Of a DNA stretch of 64,000 bases, positions 43,922-54,866 are shown in pieces. The DNA is from Anastrepha obliqua. Its lineage: Eukaryota > Arthropoda > Insecta > Diptera > Tephritidae. The stretch lies in the NCBI RefSeq assembly GCF_027943255.1, contig NC_072893.1, positions 125,425,784 to 125,489,783 on the forward strand, given 5' to 3'. A model generated the notes under the pieces. The model did not search any database and was not told where the DNA came from. It saw nothing but the letters and a program-made list of their open reading frames with translations. Each line of letters begins with the position of its first letter. Within the stretch, counting starts at the first letter, position 1. The translations under genes and the position numbers were made by a program.

Positions 43922-44579
43922 TTTTCTTATAGCTTCTCTTCTAAATCTTTACAAGATTTTCGATCGACCGCTTGGACAAGGTTAATTCGGTATGAATGAT
44001 ATTAGTAGATTCGCAATGAGGGAGGTATACGCTCTGGAATTTTGTTTAATTTCTATATTTTAAAACTGCCTCAAACACCATAGGTCCTTTCTCGAATCTG
44101 ATATACTGATAATTGTGCTCTAACGACATTGGCTCAAAGTATTGGTGAATTTTGCTTGAAATAGAATAATCATCGTTCCGAATGGTTTTACTTTTTCACG
44201 TCAAGCCACACTGTTCCCACCCCTTCAAGTTTGTATATAAGTGGCGCTATAGGTACTGTCCCTACAGGCAAGACATCCAGCTGGGCATGTTCATGTTAAC
44301 TCATACATTGATAAAAAAATATGTATGTCTCATACTTTTGTACATATTGTATGAGCATGTAATCATTGCTTTCAATATTTTTGCGCACTCCTAAGCTGGC
44401 TATGGCTGAAAAAGCAAAGAAAGAACAGTAGAATTGTACCTAAAAGCAAAATATACTCGTACAATAGTATTAACAGTTGAATACTCCAGATGACAGAAAC
44501 TCCAACGTGTATTCGTATGATGGCAAAGTTATAGGCTAGATGAAAACACAGACAAGTATAAGTGACATCTATGATACAT

Positions 44580-44610
<31 letters not shown>

Positions 44611-44703
44611 TGGTATATGTATGTATAAGTATTTATATGTAGGAATGTGGGATGCTATTTTAGAAAAGAGTGCCGTAAGCCAAATCAACTATCAAGAAAA
44701 CTA
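43922..44703. other. No gene; (TA)n tract
   Basis: A TATATATATA/TATG microsatellite lies at about 44578-44640. Nothing else is recognised. Confidence 0.5.
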
Positions 44704-45668
44704 TTAGGGGCACAACTAAGTTTTCGCTGTGTTTTTGATGAAAATACAACTTTATTCTGAAAAAATGGTTACCAGTGAACCATCAAAGTATTGCCCATCG
44801 CTGGCTACTACTTTCCCTCATCTTATTGGTAGAACTCGTATACCGTCGCGGTAAAACTGTTCATCTTTTGAGGCTATCCACGGATCAAGCCATTTTTTGA
44901 TGTATTCACAATGAATTGAACTGCTGGTCAGCTAGACCGTGTACCATCGATCGGAACAGGTGATAATCGGACGGGGCAATATCTGGAGAATATGGCGGGT
45001 GGGATATGATTTCCCATTTCAGTGTTTCCAGCTAGGTTTTAACGGGTTCGGCAACGTGAGGCCGAGCGTGCCTTTTTTGCCGCTGGAGCAATTGTTCACA
45101 GGCGAAAAAACGACGTTCAACATCCCTTGGTTTTAAGTCACTGACCTGTTTCTGAATCATTCCCAAAGCATGCAATCACTTGGAAATGACTTGGCGGGTA
45201 ACTCCTAATACTGAAGCAAGCTCTTCTTGCGTTTGACAAGAATCCTCATTGAGCAATTCCTCCAATTCAGCGTCATCGAAGGTTTTTGACCTTCCTTCAC
45301 GCGGACGGTCGTCAACATTGAATTCGCCATCTTTGAAGCGACAGAACCAATCTCGGCACGTTATTTCACTTAAAGCAGCATCTCCATCAACTTTTTGTAG
45401 CTCTCGATGCACTTCAGCCGCCGTTTTTTTTTCGAATGAAAGAGGAAAGTCGACACTTCCCGCAAATGACGATTATTCGGCACAAAACCAGACATTTTTA
45501 AAAAACCAAAAGTATATGATAACAAAACAAAATCACTAATGTGTCGAAGCAGTTTGTTTACCAAATGTCTAAGCTTGGTTTATGACGTTTAGGTTATGTG
45601 AGAATCGACTAGCACACACTGCTGGCGGTATCTATTGACAAACAGCGGGAACTTAGTTGCGCACCTAA
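44704..45668 (-). mobile_element. mariner, internally deleted (965 bp)
   Basis: Terminal repeats TTAGGGGCACAACTAAGTTT and the complement TTAGGTGCGCAACTAAGTTC are flanked on both sides by TA (44702-44703 and 45669-45670). A complete mariner is about 1.3 kb; the missing part is the centre of the transposase. Confidence 0.88.
44750..45495 (-). pseudogene. mariner transposase, frameshift plus internal deletion
   Basis: It begins MSGFVPNNRHLREVSTFLFH at 45495. After an indel in an A9 run, VHRELQKVDGDAALSEITCR, DWFCRFKDGEFNVDDRPREG, EELLNEDSCQTQEELASVLG and VTRQVISK follow, then LKPRDVERRFFACEQLLQRQ. The frame jumps directly to HARPHVAEPVKT (second catalytic region) and ISHPPYSPDIAPSDYHLFRS (third). 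The GDE-containing centre is deleted, so it is inactive. Confidence 0.87.
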
Positions 45669-45686
45669 TACAAAAATATTTACATA

Positions 45687-46620
45687 CCTTCTACTCAAAT
45701 ATGAACGAGACGTTATCAATAAAACGGTCCGCGGATGACATATGGCAAAAATAAATTTTTTGTTTTTTGGTAGGACTGTTATAAGCTTACATGGCAAATT
45801 TCAGCGTGGTATGTCACATAGTTTCTTTTCTGTGCTACTGTAAACAAGTCAAGCTCGAGTGTGTTCTTCGAATTTAACGATGGAAATTCAAGTTGAACAA
45901 AGAATTTGTTTGAAATTTTATTATTTCAACAAAATTTCGGCTTCAGACGCCTTAAAAATGTTGCAGACAACCTATGGGGACTCTGCTCTATCGCGTGCAC
46001 GTGTTTTCCAGTGGTACAAATCGTTGAAACAGGGCCGTACATCAACCCAAAAAACCACGCCAAAATCGCTCAAAAATTAAGGTTATGCTGACTGTTTTTT
46101 TCGATTACGAAGGTGTGGTGCACTCGGAGTCCCTTCCGCAAGGCCGATCGGTTAACGCTGAATATTATTTAGACGTTTTAAAGCGTTTGCGTGAGAACAT
46201 TCGTCTTAAAAGGAAGGAATTGTGGGACAACAAGTCATGTTTCTTGCATCACGATGATGCACCAGCTCACACATCACGTCTTGTTCGCGATTATTTGAGC
46301 AAAAATAATGTTAATATCGTTCCGCAAGCAAAGTATTCGCCGGATATGGCTCCATGTGACTTTTTCCTGTTTCCCAAGCTCAAGTTGCCGCTCCGTGGAA
46401 AACATTTTGAGACAATTGAAGTCATAAAAGAGATTTCGAAAAACACACTCGAGCTTGACTTGTTTACAGTAGCACAGAAAACAAACCATGTGACATATCA
46501 CGCTGAAATTTGAGATGTAAGCTTATAACAGTCCTACCAAAAAACAAAAAATGTATTTTTGCCATATGTCATCCGCGGACCGTTTTATTGATAACGTCTC
46601 GTTCATATTTGAGCAGAAGC
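45687..46620 (+). mobile_element. mariner with 187-bp inverted repeats
   Basis: The element is flanked by TA (45685-45686 and 46621-46622). Ends CCTTCTACTCAAATATGAAC and its inverted partner continue as near-identical inverted repeats for 187 bp (45687-45873 and 46434-46620), far longer than the roughly 30 bp of typical mariners. The right repeat contains the last 27 codons or so of the transposase, so the left repeat is an inverted copy of them. The element starts 18 bp after the previous mariner. Confidence 0.88.
45880..46513 (+). pseudogene. mariner transposase, internal deletion
   Basis: ATG 45880 gives MEIQVEQRICLKFYYFNKIS, a normal helix-turn-helix start, through RVFQWYKSLKQGR, then stops after TPKSLKN. 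After a deletion junction near 46070 a second frame resumes KVMLTVFFDYEGVVHSESLP, continues to HHDDAPAHTSRLVRDYL (second catalytic D) and YSPDMAPCDFFLFPKLK (third), and ends VTYHAEI at TGA 46511-46513. The first catalytic D region, about 150 residues, is deleted. Confidence 0.87.
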
Positions 46621-46777
46621 TATAGCAGAAAAGCTCGAACCATAACTCTAGCTTGAGCCGAATTAGTATAGTGTAAATTTATGATTTTTTAATTCAAATG
46701 TTATCTGCTATAATAAAATACAAATGCAAATATATTTTGAAAACACATAAAATTATGATTACTGCAGTCGCAAGCAA

Positions 46778-46880
46778 GGTTAGGTTAGTTAGTGCTGGCT
46801 GATTTGTAAAAAGATTTCACTTAGACCTCCAGGCTCCATTGTGTGGCCAGTGCTAGGTATACTAAGAGTGATCACTTAGA
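46778..46880 (-). mobile_element. LINE 3'-UTR fragment
   Basis: On the minus strand the stretch ends CTAACTAACCTAACC and carries CAATGGAGCCTGGAGGTCTA then AGTGAAATC. This parallels the 3' UTR of the LINE tail at 43.6 kb (CAATGGACCTGCGAAAGGTC). No coding sequence remains. Confidence 0.5.
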
Positions 46881-46919
46881 GGTATCAGATTTTAAATTAA
46901 AATAAAATAGCGAAACTTC

Positions 46920-47446
46920 AAATTGATTGGGCAATGTTTATTATTGTTGTGTGGAATTAAAGATAATCCCTTTGAAATGTTGTCCGGAACTGCGCCATAA
47001 TTCGGCTATCCGTAGGCACCAATTTTTAATGACTCGACGGAGGACTTCGGTCGGTATCCCATGAATACCTTTAGTAATGTTTGCTTTCAATGCCTTACTC
47101 GAAGCCTATTTATCTTCAAACCGTTTAGACTTTACATATCCCATATCACGATCTTGCTGGGCATCCACAGGTCAGAGACAAGAGATACATTTCGCACCAA
47201 AATGACGACGCAGTAAATCCATTGTTTCATGAGCTGCAAGGCTAGTAGCACCGTCTTATTGGAATGTTGTGGAGATCACGGGCTTCAAATTCCGGCATCA
47301 AAAAGTCGTTTATCAAGGTGGGATGGCGTTCGTCATTCACTGTTACATTGGGACCAGCCTCATCTTTGAAGAAATATGCGCCGATGATTCCTCCAGTCCA
47401 TAGGCCGCACCAAACGTTTGTTTTTAATGGATGTAATGGCTGTTCT
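46920..47446 (-). pseudogene. Tc1/mariner-superfamily transposase, C-terminal part
   Basis: The minus strand reads PLHPLKTNVWCGLWTGGIIG, AYFFKDEAGPNVTVNDERHP, TLINDFLMPEFEARDLHNIP, then after a frameshift AAHETMDLLRRHFGAK and ALKANITKGIHGIPTEVLRR, VIKNWCLRI. It is the same class as the transposase at 14903-15701. The full-length RTE splits it from its upstream part at 50721-50905. Confidence 0.8.
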
Positions 47447-50400
47447 GGAGGATGGTTCCATGTGTAGAAGTCCACGCAAGTGGGGAAAGTTACTGATCGC
47501 CATTCACTTGGGAGTGGCCAGGACGATTCTTCTACATATGGTTCAAGCAGCTCACAACGTCCGGAATTAGCCCACGTATCCTCTGGTTAGCTTCCGAACA
47601 CCCGTTCGGGAGTGAGCTAAAGTGAGAAGGCGAAGCATCCCAGCATAGCTGGTTGTGCGCTGGGTTTGGGACCCGCCACTTAAAAAGCCCCCCCAATGAA
47701 AACAGCAACAAAGCCTCGGATGAGAACTTCCAACACTGATGACGACCCCTGCAAACGAAATAAGGAATACGATTTGAGGGCATGCACCTGGAATGTCCGG
47801 TCCCTTAATGGGGAAGGTGCCTCTGCCCGGCTGGTTGATGTCCTCGTGAGAGTAAAGGCTGACATCACTGCCATCCAAGAGATGCGATGGACGGGGCAAG
47901 GTAAGAAAAACATAGGACCTTGCGACGTCTACTACAGCTGCCATGTAAAGGAGCGCAAATTCGGTGTCGGATTTGTTGTGGGAGAGAGACTTCGTCGCCA
48001 AGTACTGTCGTTCACTCCGGTGGACGAGCGTCTCGCAACAATCCGCATCAAAGCCCGTTTTTTTAAAAACATATCGCTAATTTGCGCCCACGCCCCGACG
48101 GAAGAGAAGGACGATGCGACCAAGGATTCTTTCTATGAGCGCTTGGAACGTTCCTATGAGCGCTGCCCCCGCCACGACATAAAAATCGTGCTTGGCGACT
48201 TCAACGCCAGGGTGGGCAAGGAGGGAATTTTTGGTCCCACAGTCGGAAAATTCAGCCTGCACAACGAAACATCCGGTAACGGACAGAGGCTGATCGACTT
48301 CGCCGGGGCCCGAAACATGGTAGTCTGCAGCACCAGATTCCAGCATAAGAAAATCCACCAAGCTACCTGGCTGTCTCCTGATCGAAAAACGCGAAACCAG
48401 ATCGATCATGTTGTGATAGATGGAAGACACGCTTCTAGTGTATTAGATGTACGTACGATCCGAGGACCCAACATCGACTCGGATCATTACCTTGTTGCAG
48501 CCAAACTGCGCACCCGCCTCTGTGCAGCAAAAAACGTGCATCTACCTACGCAAAGAATGTTCGACATCGAAAAGCTGCAATCACAACAGACAGCCAGAAG
48601 ATTCGCCACTCGACTCTCACTCCTGCTCTCGGAGAGCACTGCCCAACACACCGGCATGCGCGAGCAATGGAGCAACATTTCTCGTTCCCTACGTACCGCC
48701 GCCGAAGAAGAAATCGGATTCCGGCGAGCCCGAAAAAACAATTGGTACGACGAGGAATGTCATGCTGCCGCCGAAAGAAAAGATGCTGCCTATAGAGCCA
48801 CGCTGCGATCGGGCGCAACGCGAGCCATGTGGGATCGCTACAGAGAGCTAAAAAAGGAAGAGAGACGTATTATCCGACAGAAGAAACGAGAGGCCGAAAT
48901 ACGTGAGTGCGAGGAGCTTGAGATGCTGGCCAATAGGAACAACGCCCGAAAATTTTACCAGAAAGTTCGGCGGCTTACAGAAGGTTTTAAGACCGGGGCG
49001 TTGTCCTGTAAGAACAAAGACGGCGATCTGGTGACTGACGTACAGAGCAGTCTTAAATTATGGAGGGAACACTTCTCGAACCTGTTAAACGGTGACAGCT
49101 GCGCATGTCAAAGAGAATGTGAAGATCCCGATACCCCAATCGTTGACGACGGAATTGTCGTTCCGTTACCCGACCATGACGAGGTGAGAATAGCAATATC
49201 ACGGCTAAAGAACAACAAAGCCGCGGGCGCCGACGGACTGCCGGCTGAGCTATTCAAACATGGCGGCGAGGAGCTGGTAAGGTGCATGCATCAGCTCCTA
49301 TGCAGAATATGGTCGGATGAAAGCATGCCTGCCGATTGGAATTTAAGTGTGCTCTGCCCAATCCATAAGAAGGGCGATCCTGCAATTTGTGCCAATTACC
49401 GCGGGATTAGTCTTCTAAATATCGCCTATAAGGTTCTAGCGAGCGTATTGTGTGAAAGGCTGAAGCCCACCGTCAACCAACTGATTGGACCTTATCAGTG
49501 TGGCTTCAGACCTGGAAAGTCTACCATCGACCAACTATTCACAATACGTCAAATCTTGGAAAAGACCCATGAAAGGAGAATCGACACACACCATCTTTTC
49601 GTCGACTTCAAAGCTGCATTCGACAGTACGGAAAGGAGTTACCTGTATGCCGCGATGTCTGAATTTGGTATCCCCGCAAAACTAATACGGCTATGTAAGA
49701 TGACGTTGCTCAACACCAGCAGCGCCGTTAGAATTGGGAAGGACCTCTCCGAGCCGTTTGATACCAAACGAGGTTTCAGACAGGGTGACTCGCTGTCGTG
49801 TGACTTCTTTAACCTGATGTTGGAGAGCATCGTACGAGCCGCAGAACTTAATCGCTCAGGCACAATTTTTTATAAGAGCGTACAATTGCTGGCGTATGCC
49901 GATGATATTGACATCATCGGCCTTAACAACCGCGCTGTGAGTTCTGCCTTCTCCAAACTGGATAAAGAGGCAAAGCGAATGGGTTTGGTGGTGAACGAGG
50001 ACAAAACGAAGTACCTCCTGTCTTCAAACAAACAGTCGGCGCACTCGCGTATCGGCACCCACGTCACTGTTGACAGTTATAATTTTGAGGTTGTAAAAGA
50101 CTTCGTGTATTTGGGAACCAGCATTAACACCGATAACAATGTCAGCCTTGAAATCCAACGTAGAATCTCTCTTGCCAACAAGTGCTACTTTGGACTAAGT
50201 AGGCAATTGAGCAGTAAAGTCCTCTCTCGACGAACAAAATTAACACTCTACAAGACTCTCATCATGCCCGTCCTAACGTATGGCGCAGAAGCTTGGACGA
50301 TGACAACATCCGATGAAGCGACGCTTGGAGTGTTCGAGAGAAAGATTCTGCGTAAGATTTTTGGACCTTTGCACGTTGGCAACGGCGAATATCGCAGACG

Positions 50401-50720
50401 ATGGAACGATGAGCTGTATGAGCTTTACGACGACATAGGCATAGCGCAGCGAATAAAGATCCAGCGGCTTCGTTGGCTGGGTCATGTCGTCCGAATGGAT
50501 ACAAACGCTCCGGCTTTGAAAGTATTCGATACGGTACCAGCTGGTGGTAGTAGAGGAAGAGGATGGCCTCCTCTGCGTTGGAAAGATCAGGTGGAGAAGG
50601 ACTTGGCTTCACTTGGTGTGTCCAATTGGCGCCGGTTAGCACGAGAAAGAAACGACTGGCGCGCTTTGTTAATCTCGGCCAAAATCGCGTAAGCGGTTAT
50701 CGCGCCAATTAAGAAGAAGA
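47447..50720 (+). mobile_element. Full-length RTE-clade LINE with target duplication
   Basis: A 3274-bp insertion bounded by the 11-bp direct repeat ATGGCTGTTCT (47436-47446 and 50721-50731). It has a 249-bp 5' UTR, one ORF of 998 codons and only about 28 nt of 3' UTR, ending CGCGCCAATTAAGAAGAAGA. A very short 3' UTR with a simple trinucleotide tail is typical of RTE elements. It interrupts an older transposase. A rearranged relative is at 55905-56407. Confidence 0.92.
47696..50692 (+). CDS. RTE LINE endonuclease-reverse transcriptase (998 aa)
   Basis: This ORF drives target-primed reverse transcription. Residues about 25-240 form an apurinic-like endonuclease: [21 protein letters not shown] (catalytic Glu), [10 protein letters not shown] (Asp-x-Asn), [10 protein letters not shown] and [11 protein letters not shown] (terminal Asp-His). 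Residues about 500-780 form the [71 protein letters not shown] and [12 protein letters not shown] (YADD near residue 734). A C-terminal region has [19 protein letters not shown] and [16 protein letters not shown]. There is no RNase H domain, as in RTE elements. All key residues and the length are intact, so it may be active or recently so. The ATG is the first in frame. Confidence 0.95.
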   Translation: MKTATKPRMRTSNTDDDPCKRNKEYDLRACTWNVRSLNGEGASARLVDVLVRVKADITAIQEMRWTGQGKKNIGPCDVYYSCHVKERKFGVGFVVGERLRRQVLSFTPVDERLATIRIKARFFKNISLICAHAPTEEKDDATKDSFYERLERSYERCPRHDIKIVLGDFNARVGKEGIFGPTVGKFSLHNETSGNGQRLIDFAGARNMVVCSTRFQHKKIHQATWLSPDRKTRNQIDHVVIDGRHASSVLDVRTIRGPNIDSDHYLVAAKLRTRLCAAKNVHLPTQRMFDIEKLQSQQTARRFATRLSLLLSESTAQHTGMREQWSNISRSLRTAAEEEIGFRRARKNNWYDEECHAAAERKDAAYRATLRSGATRAMWDRYRELKKEERRIIRQKKREAEIRECEELEMLANRNNARKFYQKVRRLTEGFKTGALSCKNKDGDLVTDVQSSLKLWREHFSNLLNGDSCACQRECEDPDTPIVDDGIVVPLPDHDEVRIAISRLKNNKAAGADGLPAELFKHGGEELVRCMHQLLCRIWSDESMPADWNLSVLCPIHKKGDPAICANYRGISLLNIAYKVLASVLCERLKPTVNQLIGPYQCGFRPGKSTIDQLFTIRQILEKTHERRIDTHHLFVDFKAAFDSTERSYLYAAMSEFGIPAKLIRLCKMTLLNTSSAVRIGKDLSEPFDTKRGFRQGDSLSCDFFNLMLESIVRAAELNRSGTIFYKSVQLLAYADDIDIIGLNNRAVSSAFSKLDKEAKRMGLVVNEDKTKYLLSSNKQSAHSRIGTHVTVDSYNFEVVKDFVYLGTSINTDNNVSLEIQRRISLANKCYFGLSRQLSSKVLSRRTKLTLYKTLIMPVLTYGAEAWTMTTSDEATLGVFERKILRKIFGPLHVGNGEYRRRWNDELYELYDDIGIAQRIKIQRLRWLGHVVRMDTNAPALKVFDTVPAGGSRGRGWPPLRWKDQVEKDLASLGVSNWRRLARERNDWRALLISAKIA

Positions 50721-50905
50721 ATGGCTGTTCTTGAATAACCACGGGTTGCTCTTCAGCTCAAATATGGCAGTTTTGATTATTTACGTGACCCAAAGCCAAT
50801 AATGGGACTCATCGCGGAATATCGCTAAGTTGGCCTGAGCGCGCGATGAACACCTTAATAAAATTTTACGATTTGTAAACGTTGTTGAGTCGTCTTTCCA
50901 TGATG
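50721..50905 (-). pseudogene. Upstream part of the transposase split by RTE
   Basis: The minus strand gives FRDESHYWLWVT (first catalytic region, normally FSDEAHFWLNGYV), a decayed QNC-IW segment, and EEQPVVIQEQPLHPLK. The last runs across the RTE target duplication into PLHPLKTNVWCG at 47446. Stops and frameshifts are present. Confidence 0.65.
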
Positions 50906-50929
50906 AAATGTCAATGAATACTGAAAAAA

Positions 50930-51723
50930 ATTATGTATTACGTTTTACAGTAGTCACTTGTGATCTGTCAAAAAACCCTACTGGAAAAAGTACCTCCAAT
51001 CTGATCAGACTTGCATTACATTTTTTGTTATTCTTCATGCACGTCTTCGCCATTTGGCAAGCTTTGACAAGTCGTTCACCCTTTTGCCAGCAAAATCCTT
51101 CAAGGATGATAAATATGTTGATCTCAGGCATATTTGTCGGGTCCTACAAAAAACAGGGCAGTGTGCAAAATAGGTGTTCCAAAGTACCTCTAACATTCGC
51201 TTCGTTGCATGTATTACACGCATCGCTCTGGTCTAATCCCATTTTTTCTGCGTGATGTGGGATGAGAGTACTCCAACCCAAAATATTGGTATTTTCTAGA
51301 GAGTGATAAAATAAAGTTTATAGCTTTCGTATTCCAAGTCCTTAGCATGATTTTGGCAGATTTGTACGAGGTTGAGTGTTCCCATGTCGACTGCGTTTCC
51401 AGAGCTAGTTCCTTATTTAGTACCGTTTTCAGAAAGGAAAGTGATGTCTGACGTGCTCAATCTCGGCCAGCGAATACCTGCCTTAGCGAGCTCAACGACT
51501 CTCTCATTGTCTTTTGTTCCTTTGTGTGTTGATATCCAATAAATAGTGAACTGCGCATTTGAGTAGAGTTCATCCATTTTGGATCTGCATTGTTGAACAC
51601 ATTCCGAGTTAGTCCAAGGAGCCATAATTGCTTTAATCAATGAAAATGTTCGTCCGAGTATTAAGAGGGTTTAATTCGAGAGCCAATTCAGCGGCAGTAA
51701 TTTCAGCTTGAAATAAACGACAT
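50930..51723 (-). mobile_element. LINE RNase H domain and tail
   Basis: The minus strand encodes FSLIKAIMAPWTNSECVQQC, FTIYWISTHKGTKDNERVVE and LAKAGIRWPRLSTSDITF (RNase H end). Further on, in another frame, come RVIHATKRMLEVLWNTYFAH and CPVFCRTRQICLRSTYLSSL, KDFAGKRVNDLSKLAK. It is an I/Loa-type LINE 3' fragment with stops. A SINE inserted next to its upstream edge. Confidence 0.72.
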
Positions 51724-51737
51724 TAATTAGGGAGTCT

Positions 51738-51911
51738 CAGCAGGCAATGGCAAACCTCCCAGTGTATTTCTGTCATGAAAAAGCTCCTCATAAAAAAATA
51801 TCTGCCGTTCGGAGTCGGCTTGAGTGTGTAGACGCACATCACAAATAGGAGGAGAAGGTGGGTCAAATACCCCAAAAGGGTGTACGCACCAATTATATAT
51901 ATTTATAAATA
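51738..51911 (+). mobile_element. tRNA-derived SINE with target duplication and 3' tail
   Basis: The SINE body (CAGGCAATGGCAAACCTCCC, AAAAAGCTCCTCATAAAAAA) runs to the 3' end AAAAGGGTGTACGCACCAAT then TATATATAT. A perfect 14-bp repeat TAATTAGGGAGTCT flanks it (51724-51737 and 51912-51925). It is 5'-truncated, lacking the tRNA head. This copy defines the SINE 3' terminus. Confidence 0.92.
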
Positions 51912-51925
51912 TAATTAGGGAGTCT

Positions 51926-53609
51926 GAAAGAGTTTTGAAGACCAAATTGCGGGCAAACGACAGCAGCTCTAACTACTTCCGCCATTTTGAACCCATCTGT
52001 GAGGAAATTGTATCAATGGTATGTGGCTTCTAGACCTTTCTGTCATCCCTTTGACGCTATCCATTGACGCTAGGCCTTTTGCCAAGTTTAACTTGTGGAA
52101 TTACGTAGTCCGACCTTCCGTTTTTATTTAAAACGTTGGTGTGGCCAAAAAGCCTCTGTGAGGCTTTGTCCTGACATCTTCAGTCTTAGAGCAGATCTTT
52201 TGACTAAGTTTCTTACCACTAAATTTAATTGGATGCCAGGTGAGAATTCTTTCTATTGCCGCTGTTGGAGTTGGGCTCATAGTGCCGATTGCACATATTC
52301 GAGTTGCAAGCAAAATTTTACTGAGATTTCTTCAAATCTGCATATTGCAGCAAATTTTTCAAGACAGCTTTCAGAATTCCACTACCATTTTAAACTCCAC
52401 AAGCTTCATTTTAGCCAATAGCAGAAAATATTTGCAATAGCGCTTAAGCTGAGCGAATTATGCGCACTTTTAATGTACTTGCGCCTGCAGATAGGCTTTA
52501 AGGTTTTCCATCATTTTGTTATATGGCCGCTCTAACACACAAAAGCTCACTTGGTTATCAATTTAATGTCTTAATACATGCTTAGCCATTTAAATAGACA
52601 TATGTACAAGTGTATGTGTGTGTGTCACACATATGTACTACAAATATATGAAGGTATGTGTAAGCATACTTGTTGGTAATCTTCTTCATTTCCCCCACAT
52701 CAACTTGCTTTCATTACTTATTCTCCACTTTATGTACTTACGCCAATGACAATTGTAACAAATAGTTGTCAGCTTTTTGTTATCAGTATTTCATTTTGCA
52801 GTTTTCCCCCATTGTCTGCATTCGCTCGTATTTTTTGCCATTTCTTCAACAAATTTTCTTCACCAATTTCTCATCTTTAGTTTTCCACAACTTTTTTTTT
52901 TTTTGCTATGTTTTCGGCTTGATTCTTTTGGGCCTACTGATACAATGAAAGCACAAAACCAAGCATAAAGAAGAAGAACAGAAAAAAATTGCGAAAAAAC
53001 TTTGAGAAAAGAAAAAGTTATTAAAAGTGGGCAGCGAATTGGGATGAAATGAAATACATTCGCAAATCGTAGTTTGAGATTTTTTATGTCTATAGAAAAT
53101 GACGAACATGGCCTTTTACATAAGGGTCTACTTACATATGTGTGTACCAGGATATATGTATGTGCATGCTTTTGTAGTAGTGCACTACAGCATTATTTTC
53201 TTTTTTTTTTTGTTTTTCGTATTTTTTCCGAAGTAAGTCATCCAACTGTGCGACCTGAGTTGATGTCACTCAAATATCAAGGCAAGTCTTGTGGACAAAA
53301 GAAGCGAAGCTGCTTTAAAGGACGTGGGTGCGGTCGAGATTTATGGACAAAAAAAAACTTTGGTAATATAATTATGTGTGTGTGTACATAAAATACTTAC
53401 ATACATACATAGATAAGCACTCGTCTTATGCTTAGCGTATTGCGCATTTCCAAGGTGCGCCTAATAAGAAAATATGATGTTAGGCGGAAATTCATCAGAA
53501 GAGGCAAATGTTTTTCTTTGATGAAAAAATTACCGATTTCTAAGTTCTTAACTGTACATGCATACATTAACATATAAATGAGAAAAAAATTGCTAACCTA
53601 TTTTTTCGC
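51926..53609. other. No gene; T-rich and (TG)n tracts
   Basis: Contains GTGTGTGTGTCACAC near 52615-52630, T-rich runs at 52880-52905 and 53195-53225. Short open frames here lack domains. Confidence 0.45.
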
Positions 53610-54420
53610 TACTGTATTAGGGTGATATAACACTTTTTGGGGTCATTGTGATAATTAATTGCTCTGTTTCGTTAAAATTTCGATGCCCAATGGAGAATTG
53701 AGCTCAAAGGCCTATAGAAAAAAATTTGTGTATAAAAAACAAAATATGATAATAAATAAAAATGCCGGACCTAATTTTTTTCACTCATAAATTAAGGTGT
53801 CATCACACTTGTTGACCTTTGAAACCCAAAAAAAAAGAATTTTGTGTGAAAAATAAGGAAGAAATATTAACAAAAAAACCACGAACATAATTTTTCACAA
53901 ACATATAAATATATTAAGGTGTCTTCACACTCATTAAATAAAAAAATGCCGAACCTAATTTTTCCCACATATGAATTAAGGTGTTACCACACTTGTTGAG
54001 TTCGTTATGATATGATTTGATATGAGTTCAAATATTTAAAGATATTTCAGTGCCAAATAAAGTCTTGAGTTCGAGGTCCAAGAGAAAATATGTTTGTATA
54101 AAAAATAGGGATCCAATTACCAATATACTTCTTCCCATATATATATACTAAGATGTCTTTCACACCCATTGAATAGAAAAAATGCCGAACCTGTTTTTTT
54201 TCTTACATATGAATTAAGGTGGCATCACACTTTTTGAGCTCTGTATGATAATTAATTTACTCTGAGTTCTAATATTTCATATTAGTGATCAAATACTAAT
54301 TGAGTATGAAAGCCATTAAAAAAATATCGAACGTATTTTTTTTTTACATATGAATTAAGGTGACATCAGACTTGTTCCCTTCAAAGCTTTCTGCAAAAAT
54401 CAAACTTCTGAAAAGCCAAA
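53610..54420. repeat. Degenerate tandem repeats
   Basis: The phrase AAATGCCGAACCTAATTTTT..CATATGAATTAAGGTGTCAT then CACACTTGTTGAG recurs. AAGGTG-type starts lie near 53629, 53793, 53916, 53978, 54150, 54216 and 54356. Spacing is irregular (62-172 bp). The array ends just before a mariner. Confidence 0.65.
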
Positions 54421-54433
54421 AAAAGTGTACATA

Positions 54434-54866
54434 TTAGCTTGGGGAAAGAAAAATCCATTATTTTCTCGGTAGATGGCTGTAGTGATCGATATCTCGTAAA
54501 GTATTGATCAAGCAATTAAAAAAGTATGCTCGTATCAAGGTGACATTTCACACTAAAAAAGTTCATGTGCTGCTTCTTGTTTGTTCCATTCAGTTGAGTT
54601 CATCCTTACTGATACTGTAACAGCAAATTACGTGCAATTTTGGTATCGTCGATTCCGTTCAGGCATTTTTGATGTTAAAGATGCACCTTGCACAGGCAAA
54701 CTCGTCGTCGAAAATGTCGATAAAATCACAAAAATAATCGAAGTTGACCCGCATGTTAGTAGTTGTAACATCGTCCGGGAGCTAAAAACCGACCATAAAC
54801 CAGCTTTAAGCGATTTGCGCAAAAATTTTTACGCAGAAATATTGGATTTCTTTTTACCCCAAACTA
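54434..54866 (+). mobile_element. Short mariner derivative, 433 bp
   Basis: The left end TTAGCTTGGGGAAAGAAAAA (preceded by TA) pairs with a right end TTTTTACCCCAAACTA at 54851-54866. Between them only the transposase N-terminus remains: VQFWYRRFRSGIFDVKDAPC, VVENVDKITKIIEVDPHVSS and RELKTDHK. The whole catalytic domain is deleted, making a MITE-sized derivative. Confidence 0.8.

Noticed and set aside
47567..48001. 144-codon antisense frame in the RTE
   Set aside because: Shadow of the RTE ORF and its 5' UTR.
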